The notes: generated by a model from the letters alone, not told the origin. Counted from the first letter of the stretch, positions 16,557 through 25,780 are shown. The stretch is DNA of 64,000 bases from Sinomonas atrocyanea (GCF_030811715.1 NZ_JAUSRH010000001.1:496001-560000); one strand, 5' to 3'. Numbers and translations: made by a program.

Positions 16557-18644
16557 ATGACCGAACTCATCGCCCCCGAGCTCGTGGTGCTCGATGCGTC
16601 GCTGGGCTCTTCCCCCGCCGATGTGATCAGGCACCTGGCCGGCCTCGTTGCCGACACCGGGCGCGCCACCGAGGTGGACGGGCTGTTCGCGGACGCCTGG
16701 GCGCGCGAGCAGAAGACCGCCACCGGCGTCCCCGGAGGCATCGCCATCCCCCATTGCCGCTCCGCCGCCGTGACCGAGCCGTCGCTGGCGATGGCCCGCC
16801 TGTCCCAGAAGGTCGGGTTCGGCGCCAAGGACGGCGACGCCGACCTCGTCTTCTTCATCGCCGCCCCGGAGGGCGCCGACCAGGAGCACCTCAAGCTCCT
16901 CGCGAAGCTCGCCCGGAGCCTCATCAAGAAGGACTTCACCGCAGCCCTGCGCGCGGCGGCGACCCGCGAAGACGTCGTGGCGCTCGTCAACGACGCCCTC
17001 GGACTCACCACCACCGCCCCGGCCCACGCGGGCGCAGCGGCTGGAGCCGACGGCGGGGCAGCGGGTGTGGCTTCGGGCGTCCGCGAAGCGGGCGGCAGCC
17101 CCGCCGTCGGCGGAAGCGCCGGAGGCAACCAGAAGCGCATCGTCGCCGTCACCGCGTGCCCCACCGGGATCGCCCACACCTACATGGCCGCCGACTCCCT
17201 CGTCGCCGCCGGAAAGGAGAAGGGGATCGACGTGCAGGTCGAGACCCAGGGCTCCGCGGGCTCGACCCCGCTCCCGCAATCCGTGATCGACGCAGCGGAC
17301 GCCGTGGTCTTCGCGGTGGACGTGGACGTGCGCGACAAGGAGCGCTTCGCCGGGAAGGCGTACGTGCAGTCGCCGGTCAAGCGCGGCATCGACGAGCCGG
17401 GCGTCATGCTCGACGAGGCCCTGGCTGTCGCTGCCGACCCGAGCGGGCGGCGGATTGCCCGCGGAACCGCCGGTGCGGCGTCGTCCGCGTCGGGCGCGGA
17501 GGGCCGCGAATCCGGCGGGGCGAAACTCAAGCGGGTGCTGCTCACCGGCGTGAGCTACATGATCCCGTTCGTCGCGGGCGGCGGCCTGCTCATCGCCCTC
17601 GGCTTCCTCCTCGGCGGCTTCGACATCACGAAGTACGCGGACACCATCGTGGTGAAGAACAACCTCTTCAGCCTGCCGACCGAGTTCGGCCCGCAGGCCC
17701 TCGGCCCGCTGGGCGCCTACCTGGGCGCGGTGCTGTTCAAGATCGGCGCGCTCTCGATGGGCTTCCTGGTCCCCGCGCTGGCCGGCTACATCGGCTACGC
17801 GCTGGCGGACCGCCCGGGCATCGCCCCCGGCTTCGTGGCCGGCGCCGTGGCCAGCTTCATGGGCGCAGGGTTCCTCGGCGGCATCGTGGGCGGCCTCCTC
17901 GCCGGCTACACCGCGCACTGGCTCGCGACGCTGCCGGCACCGCGCTGGCTGCGGGGCCTCATGCCGGTGGCCATCATCCCGCTCATCGCCTCCATCATCG
18001 CCTCGGGGCTGATGTTCGTGGTGCTCGGCGGCCCGATCGCGTTCGTCACCAAGGCGCTCAACGACTGGCTGACGGGCATGAGCGGCGCGGCAGCAGTGAT
18101 CCTCGGCATCATCCTCGGCCTCATGATGTGCTTCGACCTCGGCGGCCCGGTGAACAAGGTCGCGTACGCTTTCGCCGTCGCCGGCCTGAGCGCCGCGAGC
18201 GAGGCGAACCCGGCGCCGTACCACATCATGGCCGCGGTCATGGCTGCGGGCATGGTCCCGCCGCTCGCCATGGCGCTCGCGACGGTGCTCGACCACAGGA
18301 ACTTCAACGCGACCGAGCACGAGAACGGCAAGGCGGCGTGGCTCCTGGGTGCCTCCTTCATCTCCGAGGGCGCGATCCCGTTCGCCGCCGCGGACCCGCT
18401 GCGGGTCATCCCGGCGTCGATGCTCGGCGGCGCGCTGACCGGGGCGCTGTCGATGGCGTTCAACGTCTCCTCGAAGGCACCGCACGGCGGAATCTTCGTC
18501 TTCTTCGCGATCGACAACTTCTTCCTGTGGGTCGTCTCGATCGCCGCAGGCGTCGTGGTGACCGCTCTGGCCACCATCGCCCTCAAGCGATACGTTGGCA
18601 AGAAGGCGCCCGAGGCCGCGGAGCCAGTCCCCGTCGCCGCCTAG
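16557..18644 (+). CDS. fruA: PTS fructose transporter subunit IIABC
   Basis: The 695-residue protein has all three domains in one chain. The EIIA-Fru domain (1-~150) has phospho-acceptor H66 in GGIAIPHCRS. After an Ala/Gly linker (~155-190) comes EIIB-Fru (~193-295), with C201 in VTACPTGIAHTYMA. EIIC (from ~323) has about nine TM helices. It imports fructose and releases fructose-1-phosphate. The phosphate comes from PEP via EI and HPr, whose genes follow directly. The spacing to fruK is 12 nt; the next gene begins 22 nt downstream. Confidence 0.95.
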   Translation: MTELIAPELVVLDASLGSSPADVIRHLAGLVADTGRATEVDGLFADAWAREQKTATGVPGGIAIPHCRSAAVTEPSLAMARLSQKVGFGAKDGDADLVFFIAAPEGADQEHLKLLAKLARSLIKKDFTAALRAAATREDVVALVNDALGLTTTAPAHAGAAAGADGGAAGVASGVREAGGSPAVGGSAGGNQKRIVAVTACPTGIAHTYMAADSLVAAGKEKGIDVQVETQGSAGSTPLPQSVIDAADAVVFAVDVDVRDKERFAGKAYVQSPVKRGIDEPGVMLDEALAVAADPSGRRIARGTAGAASSASGAEGRESGGAKLKRVLLTGVSYMIPFVAGGGLLIALGFLLGGFDITKYADTIVVKNNLFSLPTEFGPQALGPLGAYLGAVLFKIGALSMGFLVPALAGYIGYALADRPGIAPGFVAGAVASFMGAGFLGGIVGGLLAGYTAHWLATLPAPRWLRGLMPVAIIPLIASIIASGLMFVVLGGPIAFVTKALNDWLTGMSGAAAVILGIILGLMMCFDLGGPVNKVAYAFAVAGLSAASEANPAPYHIMAAVMAAGMVPPLAMALATVLDHRNFNATEHENGKAAWLLGASFISEGAIPFAAADPLRVIPASMLGGALTGALSMAFNVSSKAPHGGIFVFFAIDNFFLWVVSIAAGVVVTALATIALKRYVGKKAPEAAEPVPVAA

Positions 18645-18666
18645 CGAGAGAGAGTTCGAGGTCTTG

Positions 18667-20382
18667 ATGATGGAGCAGTTTCACGGTGTCGGTGTCACCC
18701 CGGGGCGTGTGATCGGGCGGGTGCGGCAGATGCCCGCACCGGTCGCCGAGCCCGCGGCGGGGCCCGTCTCCGGCGGCGTGGACGCCGCCGCGGAGGGCGA
18801 GCGGATCCGCTCGGCGTCCAAGGCGGTCCAGGCGGCGCTGAAGGCCCGCGCGGCGTCGGCCTCGGGGGACGCGAAGGGCGTCCTCGAGGCGACCGCCCTC
18901 ATGGCGGCGGACCCGATGCTCGTCAAGGGCGCCGTGAAGTTGCTCGATGCGTCCGCGGACGGCGGGGCCCGCTCCGCCGAGCGGGCCGTGTGGGAGTCCG
19001 GCGCCGCCGTCGCGGACAAGCTCAAGTCCCTCGGCGGCTACATGGCCGAACGGGCCACCGATGTCCTGGACGTCCGCGCCCGGATCGTCGCAGAACTGCG
19101 CGGGCTCCCGGCGCCGGGCATCCCGGCCTCGGACGAGCCGTTCGTCCTCGCCGCCGAGGACCTCGCCCCCGCGGACACCGCGACCCTCGACCCCGCCAAG
19201 GTCACCGCCCTCATCACGAGCGGCGGCGGCCCGCAGTCCCACACCGCGATCCTGGCCCGGGCCCTCGGCCTCCCGGCCGTCGTCGCAGCGGCCGGCGTCG
19301 AGGCGATCGCGGACGGCGCCGAGGTCTACGTCGACGGGGCCGCGGGCACCGTCCAGACCGAGCCCGGCCAGCACGAGCGGGACGCGGCCGCAGCCTGGAC
19401 CACGCAGGCGGCCGCCCTGGCCGCGGGGTTCGCCGGAGACAACAGGCTCGCCGACGGGCACGCCGTGCCGCTGCTCGCCAACGTCGCCACCGGCAAGGAC
19501 GCGGCCAAGGCTGCCGCCGCCGGCGCCGAGGGCGTGGGCCTGCTCCGCACCGAGTTCTGCTTCCTCGACCGGGACACCGAGCCCACCCATGAGGAGCAGG
19601 TGGCCGCCTACACGGCCGTGTTCAAGGAGTTCGGCGGCAAGAAGGTCGTGATCCGCACCCTCGACGCCGGAGCGGACAAGCCCCTGCCGTTCCTGACCAA
19701 CGCGGACGAGCCCAACCCCGCCCTCGGCGTGCGCGGCTACCGCACGGACTGGACCAGCCCGGGCGTCCTCGCCCGCCAGCTCGCCGCCATCGCGCAGGCG
19801 GCGCAGGAGAACGAGGCCGAGATCTGGGTCATGGCCCCGATGATCGCCACGACGGACGAGGCCGCCCACTTCACGCGTTTGGCGAAGGACGCCGGCCTGA
19901 AGACCGCCGGCGTCATGGTCGAGGTCCCGTCCGCGGCCCTCACGTCCGCGCACATCCTGCAGAACGCGGACTTCGCCTCGCTCGGCACGAACGACCTCAC
20001 GCAGTACGCCATGGCAGCGGACCGCATGCTCGGCCCGCTCGCGCACCTCAACGACCCGTGGCAGCCGGCCGTGCTGCACCTCATCAAGGCCACGTGCGAC
20101 GGCGCCTCCGCGGCTTCCGCGGCGACCGGCACCGCCAAACCTGTAGGGGTCTGCGGCGAGGCCGCGGCGGACCCCGCCCTCGCGGCAGTGCTCGTGGGCC
20201 TCGGCGTCACGACCCTGTCGATGTCGCCGCGCGCCCTGCCCGCCGTCAACCGGGTCCTGGCCACCATCACCGTGGACGAGGCCAGGCAGCTCGCCGCGGC
20301 GGCCCTCGCCGCGCCGACGGCCGAGGCCGCCCGGGACGCCGTACGCGCGAGCCTGCCCATCCTCGACGAGCTAGGACTCTAG
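18667..20382 (+). CDS. ptsI: phosphoenolpyruvate-protein phosphotransferase (PTS enzyme I)
   Basis: The 571-residue protein matches enzyme I length. The N-terminal HPr-binding helical domain precedes the phosphohistidine domain, with H192 in SGGGPQSHTAILARALGLPAV. The C-terminal PEP-binding barrel includes GVGLLRTEFCFLDRD, the ALTSAHILQNADFASLGTNDLTQY region (split across ~435-460) and the cysteine loop VGVCGEAAADP. ATG 18667 is used because GAGAGAGA lies about 15 nt upstream; the adjacent ATG at 18670 is equally plausible. It passes phosphate from PEP to HPr. It closes the fru operon together with ptsH. Confidence 0.94.
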   Translation: MMEQFHGVGVTPGRVIGRVRQMPAPVAEPAAGPVSGGVDAAAEGERIRSASKAVQAALKARAASASGDAKGVLEATALMAADPMLVKGAVKLLDASADGGARSAERAVWESGAAVADKLKSLGGYMAERATDVLDVRARIVAELRGLPAPGIPASDEPFVLAAEDLAPADTATLDPAKVTALITSGGGPQSHTAILARALGLPAVVAAAGVEAIADGAEVYVDGAAGTVQTEPGQHERDAAAAWTTQAAALAAGFAGDNRLADGHAVPLLANVATGKDAAKAAAAGAEGVGLLRTEFCFLDRDTEPTHEEQVAAYTAVFKEFGGKKVVIRTLDAGADKPLPFLTNADEPNPALGVRGYRTDWTSPGVLARQLAAIAQAAQENEAEIWVMAPMIATTDEAAHFTRLAKDAGLKTAGVMVEVPSAALTSAHILQNADFASLGTNDLTQYAMAADRMLGPLAHLNDPWQPAVLHLIKATCDGASAASAATGTAKPVGVCGEAAADPALAAVLVGLGVTTLSMSPRALPAVNRVLATITVDEARQLAAAALAAPTAEAARDAVRASLPILDELGL

Positions 20383-20461
20383 CCGCCGGTACCGGCCCGC
20401 CGCGCCGACGCAGTACGCTTCCCCCACCAGCCCGACCCCCCCCAAGAACAAGGAGAACCAC

Positions 20462-20740
20462 ATGGCAGAACGCACCGCAACGATCGGCTCGCGCGTGGGC
20501 CTGCACGCCCGGCCGGCGGCCATCTTCGCCGAGGCCGCAGGCGAGGCCGGCCTCGACGTCACGATCGCCAAGGTCGGGGAGCCTGCCGACGAGGCCATGG
20601 ACGCCTCGAGCATCCTCTCGCTCATGAGCCTGGGCGCCGAGTACGGCCAGCAGGTTGTGCTGCGGGCCGAGGGCCCGGGCGCCGACGAGGCTCTCGCGAA
20701 GCTCGTGACGGTCCTCGAGACGGACCACGACGCCGAGTAA
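20462..20740 (+). CDS. ptsH: HPr phosphocarrier protein
   Basis: The 92-residue HPr has the active-site histidine H15 in VGLHARPAA. The SSILSLMSLG helix aligns with the regulatory serine region of Firmicute HPr. It shuttles phosphate from enzyme I to EIIA domains. AAGGAG lies 6 nt before the ATG. It is 79 nt after ptsI and is followed by a strong terminator, so it ends the fru/PTS transcription unit. It can also donate to the HPr-fused DhaM of this window or compete with it. Confidence 0.95.
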   Translation: MAERTATIGSRVGLHARPAAIFAEAAGEAGLDVTIAKVGEPADEAMDASSILSLMSLGAEYGQQVVLRAEGPGADEALAKLVTVLETDHDAE

Positions 20741-20766
20741 CGCCACCGCTCCCCGCCTGGACGGGG

Positions 20767-20811
20767 ACACGAGTGCGGCCGGATCCCTGCGGGGGCCGGC
20801 CGCACTCGTGT
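20767..20811 (+). terminator. terminator at the end of the fru-ptsI-ptsH operon
   Basis: A perfect 16-bp stem (20767-20782 with 20796-20811) has a 13-nt loop. It is located between ptsH and the convergent arsO gene and can serve both. Confidence 0.8.
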
Positions 20812-20815
20812 CTGA

Positions 20816-22195
20816 TCAGGTGCCGGCGCCCTCGGTGGCACGGCCGTGCCGCAGCCCCGTCGGGAAGCCGATCGAGACGGGCGTCGGCTCAGGGGTACTG
20901 CAGCAGGCTCCGGCCAGAGCGGCCTCGTCGGCGCTGCCGTCCGATCCGATCCCCGAGCACACGCCCGTTGCCGGGAGCTCCAGCTCGACCGCCTCGGCGG
21001 CCGGAGCATCGCCCGCGAGCGCGGCGGCAATGGAACGGACCTGCTCGTAGCCGGTGGCCATGAGGAAGGTCGGCGCCCTGCCGTAGGACTTCATGCCGGC
21101 GACGTAGAAGTCCTTCTCAGGGTGGGCTAGGACTGCTGCGCCATGGGGCTCGACGGTTCCGCAGGAGTGGAAGTCTGGGTCGATGAGCGGCCCGAGACGC
21201 CGGGGCGCGTCCACCGCCGGATCGAGGTCGAGGCGAACCTCTGACAGGATCGAGAGGTCGGGACGGAATCCGGTGGCGGGGATGAGCCGGTCGACCTCCA
21301 GGGTGCGCCCGTCCGCGGCGTGGACCCGCAGACGCTGTCCGTCGATCGTCTCGAGCCGTTCGGTGCGGAAGCCGGTGACGAGCCGGACGGCGCCGGATTC
21401 CACCATGGTCTGCAGGCGCGTGCCGAGCTGGCCGCGCGCGGGGAGCTCGTCAGCACTCCCGCCGCCGTAGGCGCGGGCGGGAGCCGCAGCGCGGACGGCC
21501 CACACGACCTCCGTCCCGGGGTGCGTCCGGGAGAGCTGGGTGAGCGCGAGGACGCTGTTCGCGGCGGAGTGGCCGCCGCCCACCACGAGGGTCCGGCGGC
21601 CGCCGAAGCCGCCGGCGGTGACGTCGGCCAGCGGCGCCGTGACGAGGGCCGCCGCCGTGGCGTCCTCCTCCCCGAGCGCTGGCAGCCCCGAGGTCCCGAG
21701 CGGCGCGCGGTGCTCCCAGGTGCCGGAAGCATCGATCACGGCCCGGGCGAGGACCTCCGCTACGGCCCCGTCCGGGCGCTGCACCCGCAGGAGGAAGGGC
21801 GCCTGGTCGCGGCCGAGGCTGCTGCCCCTGTCCCGGTCCTTCCGGGTGACGGCGAGGACGCGGTGGCCGGTGCGGATGCGGCCCGCGAGCTCGGGGGTCG
21901 CGGCGAGGGGCTCGAGGTAGTCCTCCACGATCTGGGCGCCGTACGGGAGTGCCGTGGGCCGTGGTGCTTCCCAGCCGTGCCGCTCGAGCAGGCGCACCGA
22001 GGCGGGGTCGAGGTTGTAGCGCCACGTCGAGAAGAGCCGCACGTGCCCCCACTTGCGCACGGCGGCCCCGACGGAGGGGCCTGCCTCGAGGACGAGCGGT
22101 TCGAGGCCGCGCTCGAGGAGGTGCGCCGCGGCGGCGAGGCCGACCGGTCCTGCTCCGATGACGGCGACGGGGTGGTCGGTGCGGATGGCGGTCAC
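20816..22195 (-). CDS. arsO: ArsO-like FAD/NAD(P)-dependent flavoprotein monooxygenase with Cys-rich tail
   Basis: The 459-residue flavoprotein has an N-terminal FAD motif GAGPVGLAAAAHL (about 14-26) and a second dinucleotide motif VVGGGHSAANS (about 205-215). The ATGF/GTV-type segments of flavin monooxygenases follow. The final 60 residues contain GVCSG and GACCSTPEP, a cysteine cluster that could bind arsenite or a metal. The gene overlaps arsC by 4 nt and lies in the arsR-arsC-arsO operon, the basis for the arsO name. Its substrate (organoarsenical or arsenite-thiol) is not proven for the family. No arsB/acr3 efflux gene is adjacent. Confidence 0.72.
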   Translation of the reverse strand: MTAIRTDHPVAVIGAGPVGLAAAAHLLERGLEPLVLEAGPSVGAAVRKWGHVRLFSTWRYNLDPASVRLLERHGWEAPRPTALPYGAQIVEDYLEPLAATPELAGRIRTGHRVLAVTRKDRDRGSSLGRDQAPFLLRVQRPDGAVAEVLARAVIDASGTWEHRAPLGTSGLPALGEEDATAAALVTAPLADVTAGGFGGRRTLVVGGGHSAANSVLALTQLSRTHPGTEVVWAVRAAAPARAYGGGSADELPARGQLGTRLQTMVESGAVRLVTGFRTERLETIDGQRLRVHAADGRTLEVDRLIPATGFRPDLSILSEVRLDLDPAVDAPRRLGPLIDPDFHSCGTVEPHGAAVLAHPEKDFYVAGMKSYGRAPTFLMATGYEQVRSIAAALAGDAPAAEAVELELPATGVCSGIGSDGSADEAALAGACCSTPEPTPVSIGFPTGLRHGRATEGAGT

Positions 22196-22611
22196 CGGTC
22201 AGCGCCTCCGGCCGGGAGCAGCTCGGCGATGAGGGCCTCGATGCGGGACTTGATCTCGTCACGGATGGGGCGGACGGAGTCGACGCCCTTGCCTGCCGGG
22301 TCCTCGAGCTGCCAGTCCTCGTAGCGCTTGCCGGGGAAGACAGGGCAGGTGTCCCCACAGCCCATGGTGATGACCACGTCCGAGTCCTTCACGGCCTCGG
22401 TCGTGAGCACTTTCGGCTTCTCAGCGTGGATGTCGATGCCCTCCTCGAGCATCGCCTCGACGGCGGCCGGGTTGACCGCCTCGGCGGGCTCGGACCCCGC
22501 GGAGCGGACCTCGACTCGGCCCCCGGAGAGGTGATTGAGGTAGGCGGCGGCCATCTGGGACCGGCCGGCGTTGTGGACGCAGACGAACAGGACCGAAGGC
22601 CTCTCGCTCAT
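22192..22611 (-). CDS. arsC: arsenate reductase, low-molecular-weight phosphatase fold
   Basis: The 139-residue protein has the P-loop CVHNAGRSQ with C11 and R17 (CX5R) and two further cysteines in TMGCGDTCP (C85, C89). The WQLEDPAGK segment holds the catalytic aspartate region. It reduces As(V) to As(III). The cysteine set would suit either a thioredoxin-linked intramolecular relay or the mycothiol-linked enzymes of actinobacteria; sequence alone does not settle it. The start overlaps the arsR stop by 4 nt. Confidence 0.9.
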   Translation of the reverse strand: MSERPSVLFVCVHNAGRSQMAAAYLNHLSGGRVEVRSAGSEPAEAVNPAAVEAMLEEGIDIHAEKPKVLTTEAVKDSDVVITMGCGDTCPVFPGKRYEDWQLEDPAGKGVDSVRPIRDEIKSRIEALIAELLPAGGADR

Positions 22612-22961
22612 GCTGGCACCCCTTTCAGGAGGGCCGCGAGGCTTCCCAGCGCCTCGGTCCGGGCCCGGTAGTACACCCAGACTCCGCGCTTCTGGCGTTC
22701 GAGGAGTTCTGCGTCGTGGAGGATCTTCAGGTGGCGGCTGATGGTGGGCTGGGAGAGGTCGAAGCTCTCGTTGAGGTCGCACACGCAGGCCTCCCCTCCC
22801 TCGTGCGCGGCGATGAGGGACAGGAGCCGGAGGCGTACCGGGTCGCCCAGGGCCTTGAGCACGGGCGCGGCCTTCTCGGCCTCAGTCTGGGAGAGCGGCA
22901 TGCCGGAGACAGGAGAGCAGCATGCCGCGGCGGGTGCTGGCGTGGCGTCGAGAGCTGACAT
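22608..22961 (-). CDS. arsR: ArsR/SmtB-family arsenite-responsive repressor
   Basis: The 117-residue winged-helix repressor carries ACVCDLNESF (C59, C61) ahead of the recognition helix SQPTISRHLKIL. It also has an N-terminal CC pair (C14, C15). An N-terminal CC plus a cysteine near 55-59 is the As(III) site described for the Corynebacterium ArsR type. It is first in arsR-arsC-arsO and should repress its own operon until As(III) binds. Confidence 0.9.
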   Translation of the reverse strand: MSALDATPAPAAACCSPVSGMPLSQTEAEKAAPVLKALGDPVRLRLLSLIAAHEGGEACVCDLNESFDLSQPTISRHLKILHDAELLERQKRGVWVYYRARTEALGSLAALLKGVPA

Positions 22962-23275
22962 ATCGAAATATTCACATGTTTCTATGTCTTAGCGCAAGGG
23001 CATCGTCAGTGCATGCCCCTACCCCATCGAAGGTCACAACTCAATAACCATCAGTCGGTGATGTTCACCACGCCGTGGTGCGGTGCAGGCGGCAGGTGGC
23101 CGGCCGGCGTCGTACGGCCGGAAACCCGCGACTTCATGCGGATTGTGGCGCCCCGCAACCCCCTCGCGCGGAGGTCAGGATAGTGCCCGGGCGCACGCGC
23201 GGGCGTGAGTCAGACCACGGTGAAAACCGATCTTCAACTCTCAGATCGAAAGACCCTGCACTAGACTTGAATGCC
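22962..23275. other. 314-bp intergenic region between arsR and the ProP-like transporter
   Basis: The arsR side is AT-rich (22960-22990), the probable arsR promoter/operator. A GGGCAT/ATGCCC hairpin lies at 22999-23019. A 15-nt perfect palindrome CACCACG-C-CGTGGTG lies at 23066-23080. CGATCT and AGATCG (23228-23233, 23243-23248) form a dyad over the -35 region of the transporter. No gene is visible. Confidence 0.5.
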
Positions 23276-23276
23276 A
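23262..23276 (+). promoter_or_regulatory. TANNNT -10 element, leaderless start of ProP-like gene
   Basis: TAGACT at 23262-23267 lies 8 nt before ATG 23276. No ribosome site is present. The dyad at 23228-23248 overlaps the -35 position and may be a repressor site. Confidence 0.5.
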
Positions 23277-24976
23277 TGTCACGAGACCAGCGTCAGATGA
23301 CCGAGCCACAGCGCCCCCGGCGCGTGGTGTTCCGCAAACGCAAGCTGAGGGTCGACGACGTCAACGTCGTCGACCAGCCGATGCTCAAGAGGGCCATCGG
23401 CGGGACCATCGTGGGCAACACGATGGAGTGGTTCGACGTGGGTGTCTTCGGATACCTCATCACCACCATGGGACCGGTGTTCCTGCCCGAGGCCGACCGC
23501 ACTGTCCAGACCCTCTTCCTCCTCGGGACGTTCGCAGCGACGTTCATCGCCCGTCCGGCCGGCGGCGTGTTCTTCGGCTGGCTCGGCGACAAGATCGGGC
23601 GCCAGCGCGTGCTCGCGATGACCCTGATCACGATGGCGTCCGCGACGTTCGCCCTGGGCCTCCTGCCCGGCTATGCGCAGATCGGCATCTGGGCGGCGAT
23701 CCTCCTCGTCGCCATCAAGCTCATCCAGGGCTTCTCGACCGGCGGCGAGTACGCCGGTGCCACGACCTTCGTGAGCGAGTACGCGGCGGACAAGCGCCGC
23801 GGCTTCCTCGCGAGCTTCCTCGACATGGGCTCCTACATCGGGTTCGCCCTCGGCGCCGCGATCGTCTCCGTCCTCCAGCTCACCCTGGGCCAGGACGCCA
23901 TGGTCGCCTACGGCTGGCGCATCCCGTTCCTGATCGCGGGCCCGCTCGGCGCCGTCGCGATCTGGTTCCGCCTCCGCATCGAGGAGAGCCCCGCCTTCCA
24001 GGCGGCCCTGGACGCCCAGGAGAACATGAGCCGTGAGCTCGCCTCGCAAGACGAGATCGCCACGAAGGGCCCGCTGCAGATCGTGCGCAGCTACTGGCGC
24101 CAGATCGTCGTGGCCATGGTCCTCGTTGCCGCGGCGAACACGGTGGGCTACGCGCTCACCTCCTACATGCCGACCTACCTGACCGAGTCCAAGGGCTATG
24201 ACGAGCTGCACGGCACCATCCTCACCATCCCGGTACTGGTGGTCATGAGCCTGTGCATCCCGCTCACCGGCAAGCTCTCCGACAAGATCGGCCGCCGCCC
24301 GGTGCTCTGGATCGGCGCCGTGAGCACGATCGTGCTCTCGATCCCGGCGTTCCTGCTCATCGGCGTGGGCTCCATCCCCGCGACCCTCGCGGGCCTCGCG
24401 CTCATCGCGTTCCCCGTCACGTTCTACGTGGCCAACCTCGCCTCGGCCCTGCCGGCGCAGTTCCCGACGGCGAGCCGCTACGGCGCCATGGGCATCGCGT
24501 ACAACTTCGCGGTGGCGATCTTCGGCGGCACCACGCCGTTCATCATCGACGCCCTCATCCAGTCCACCGGCAACGACATGATGCCGGCGTACTACCTGAT
24601 GGCCACCTCGGTGGTCGGCGCGGTGGCGATCTGGTTCCTGCGCGAGTCGTCGCAGCGCCCGCTCCCGGGCTCCCTGCCCAGCGTGGACACCGAGGCCGAG
24701 GCGCGCGAGGTGGTCGCACACCAGGAGGATGACCCGCGCATCGACCTCGAGCACATGCCGCTGCCGGAGGTCCCCGTCGCGGTGGCGGACGACGGCGTGG
24801 CGCTGCAGCTCCCGCTCGACCACCCGGCTGCCGTCGAGGCCGCCGAGGAGGCCGGCGTGGACCTGGAGGCCACCGCGCTCGAGGCGCAGGTCTCCGGCGA
24901 GGCCCCCGTCGCGTCCGGCCCGATCTCCGGCCCGGTGCCCGAGGTCCCGCTGCCGCCGACCCCGGTCAAGAACTAG
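23276..24976 (+). CDS. MFS transporter, MHS family, ProP-like (proline/betaine type)
   Basis: The product has 566 residues. After a basic N-terminus the MHS signature GGTIVGNTMEWFDVGVFGYL begins near residue 43. RPAGGVFFGWLGDKIGRQR follows near 90, then twelve TM segments to about residue 465. The best family fit is the ProP-type osmolyte/H+ symporter. An acidic, Ala/Glu/Pro-rich cytoplasmic tail of about 95 residues follows the last TM. ProP of E. coli also has a C-terminal regulatory extension, but this one shows no clear coiled coil. Substrate by analogy: proline or glycine betaine. Confidence 0.8.
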   Translation: MSRDQRQMTEPQRPRRVVFRKRKLRVDDVNVVDQPMLKRAIGGTIVGNTMEWFDVGVFGYLITTMGPVFLPEADRTVQTLFLLGTFAATFIARPAGGVFFGWLGDKIGRQRVLAMTLITMASATFALGLLPGYAQIGIWAAILLVAIKLIQGFSTGGEYAGATTFVSEYAADKRRGFLASFLDMGSYIGFALGAAIVSVLQLTLGQDAMVAYGWRIPFLIAGPLGAVAIWFRLRIEESPAFQAALDAQENMSRELASQDEIATKGPLQIVRSYWRQIVVAMVLVAAANTVGYALTSYMPTYLTESKGYDELHGTILTIPVLVVMSLCIPLTGKLSDKIGRRPVLWIGAVSTIVLSIPAFLLIGVGSIPATLAGLALIAFPVTFYVANLASALPAQFPTASRYGAMGIAYNFAVAIFGGTTPFIIDALIQSTGNDMMPAYYLMATSVVGAVAIWFLRESSQRPLPGSLPSVDTEAEAREVVAHQEDDPRIDLEHMPLPEVPVAVADDGVALQLPLDHPAAVEAAEEAGVDLEATALEAQVSGEAPVASGPISGPVPEVPLPPTPVKN

Positions 24977-24998
24977 GCCGGTCAACGGCCAGAGGGCC

Positions 24999-25706
24999 TC
25001 AGCCCTCCACGGCGATCCCGAGCCGCGCGGCCATGAGCTCCGCGAGCTCGGCGGCCTGAAGGCTGCTCAGGGTCGCCCCACGCAGCCCGTCGATCCCGGA
25101 CACCCGGGAGAGGCGGGCTCCGCGCATGTCCACGTGCTCGAGGGACGCGCCCCTGACGTCAAGCGCGTCGACCTGGGTGCCCTCGAAGGCGACGCGCAGG
25201 GCCGAGGCGTGGCCGAGGTCCAGCTCCTCGATCGCGCAGTCCTCGAACTTCACGTCTCGGAGGCGCGCGCCGCGCAGGTTGACGTAGCCGAGCTTGCAGC
25301 CGCGCACGAGGACGCCATTCAGCTCGGCGTCGTAGAGCTCTGCCGAGCCGATCCGGGAGGCCTCGATCTCCACGCCGCGCCAGCGGCTCCGCGGTGCCGG
25401 CAGGCTCGGGGCGCTGAGCCGCTCGAAGCGGCAGTCGAGGAACGAGACCGAGCGGAGGTCGGCGTCGTGCGCCGTGACGTCGCGGAAGGCGCACTCGGAG
25501 AAGGTTGCGGCGCCGAGCTCGAGGCCCGTGAAGTCCACGCCGTCGAACGCGAGCCCCTCGGTGCGGTGCCCGGCCTCCGGGTCGCCCGCAAGACCGGGTT
25601 CGAGCCCCTCGAGGACGAGCGGTTCGAGGCGTGGGGCGCTCTGGTCCCGGGCGGCGCGCGGGCCGGCGTTCCGGGCGGTGCGGGGGGAACGGGTCGAGTC
25701 TGCCAT
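24999..25706 (-). CDS. pentapeptide repeat protein
   Basis: The 235-residue protein is built of A(D/N)LxX-type pentapeptides from about residue 45 to 215, for example FDGVDFTGLELGAATFSE. These fold as a right-handed quadrilateral beta-helix. Some members protect gyrase from quinolones, but this protein has no features to place it there. An N-terminal 25 residues are Arg-rich and unstructured. TACCCT lies 6 nt before the ATG. Confidence 0.85.
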   Translation of the reverse strand: MADSTRSPRTARNAGPRAARDQSAPRLEPLVLEGLEPGLAGDPEAGHRTEGLAFDGVDFTGLELGAATFSECAFRDVTAHDADLRSVSFLDCRFERLSAPSLPAPRSRWRGVEIEASRIGSAELYDAELNGVLVRGCKLGYVNLRGARLRDVKFEDCAIEELDLGHASALRVAFEGTQVDALDVRGASLEHVDMRGARLSRVSGIDGLRGATLSSLQAAELAELMAARLGIAVEG

Positions 25707-25718
25707 GGGTTGAGGGTA
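25706..25718 (-). promoter_or_regulatory. TANNNT -10 element, leaderless start of pentapeptide gene
   Basis: TACCCT (25718-25713, minus strand) precedes the ATG at 25706 by 6 nt. Confidence 0.45.
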
Positions 25719-25780
25719 GCGGTGCCGCGGCGAACCCGGCAGGGCCCTTCCGCACGCGCCTGAACTGGGCTGGGCGGAAC

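Noticed and set aside
14811-18485. Very long open frame (over 1200 codons) on the minus strand
   Set aside because: It is antisense to fruR-fruK-fruA, with R/H/D/G-rich composition and no recognisable domain. It results from high third-position GC in the real genes.
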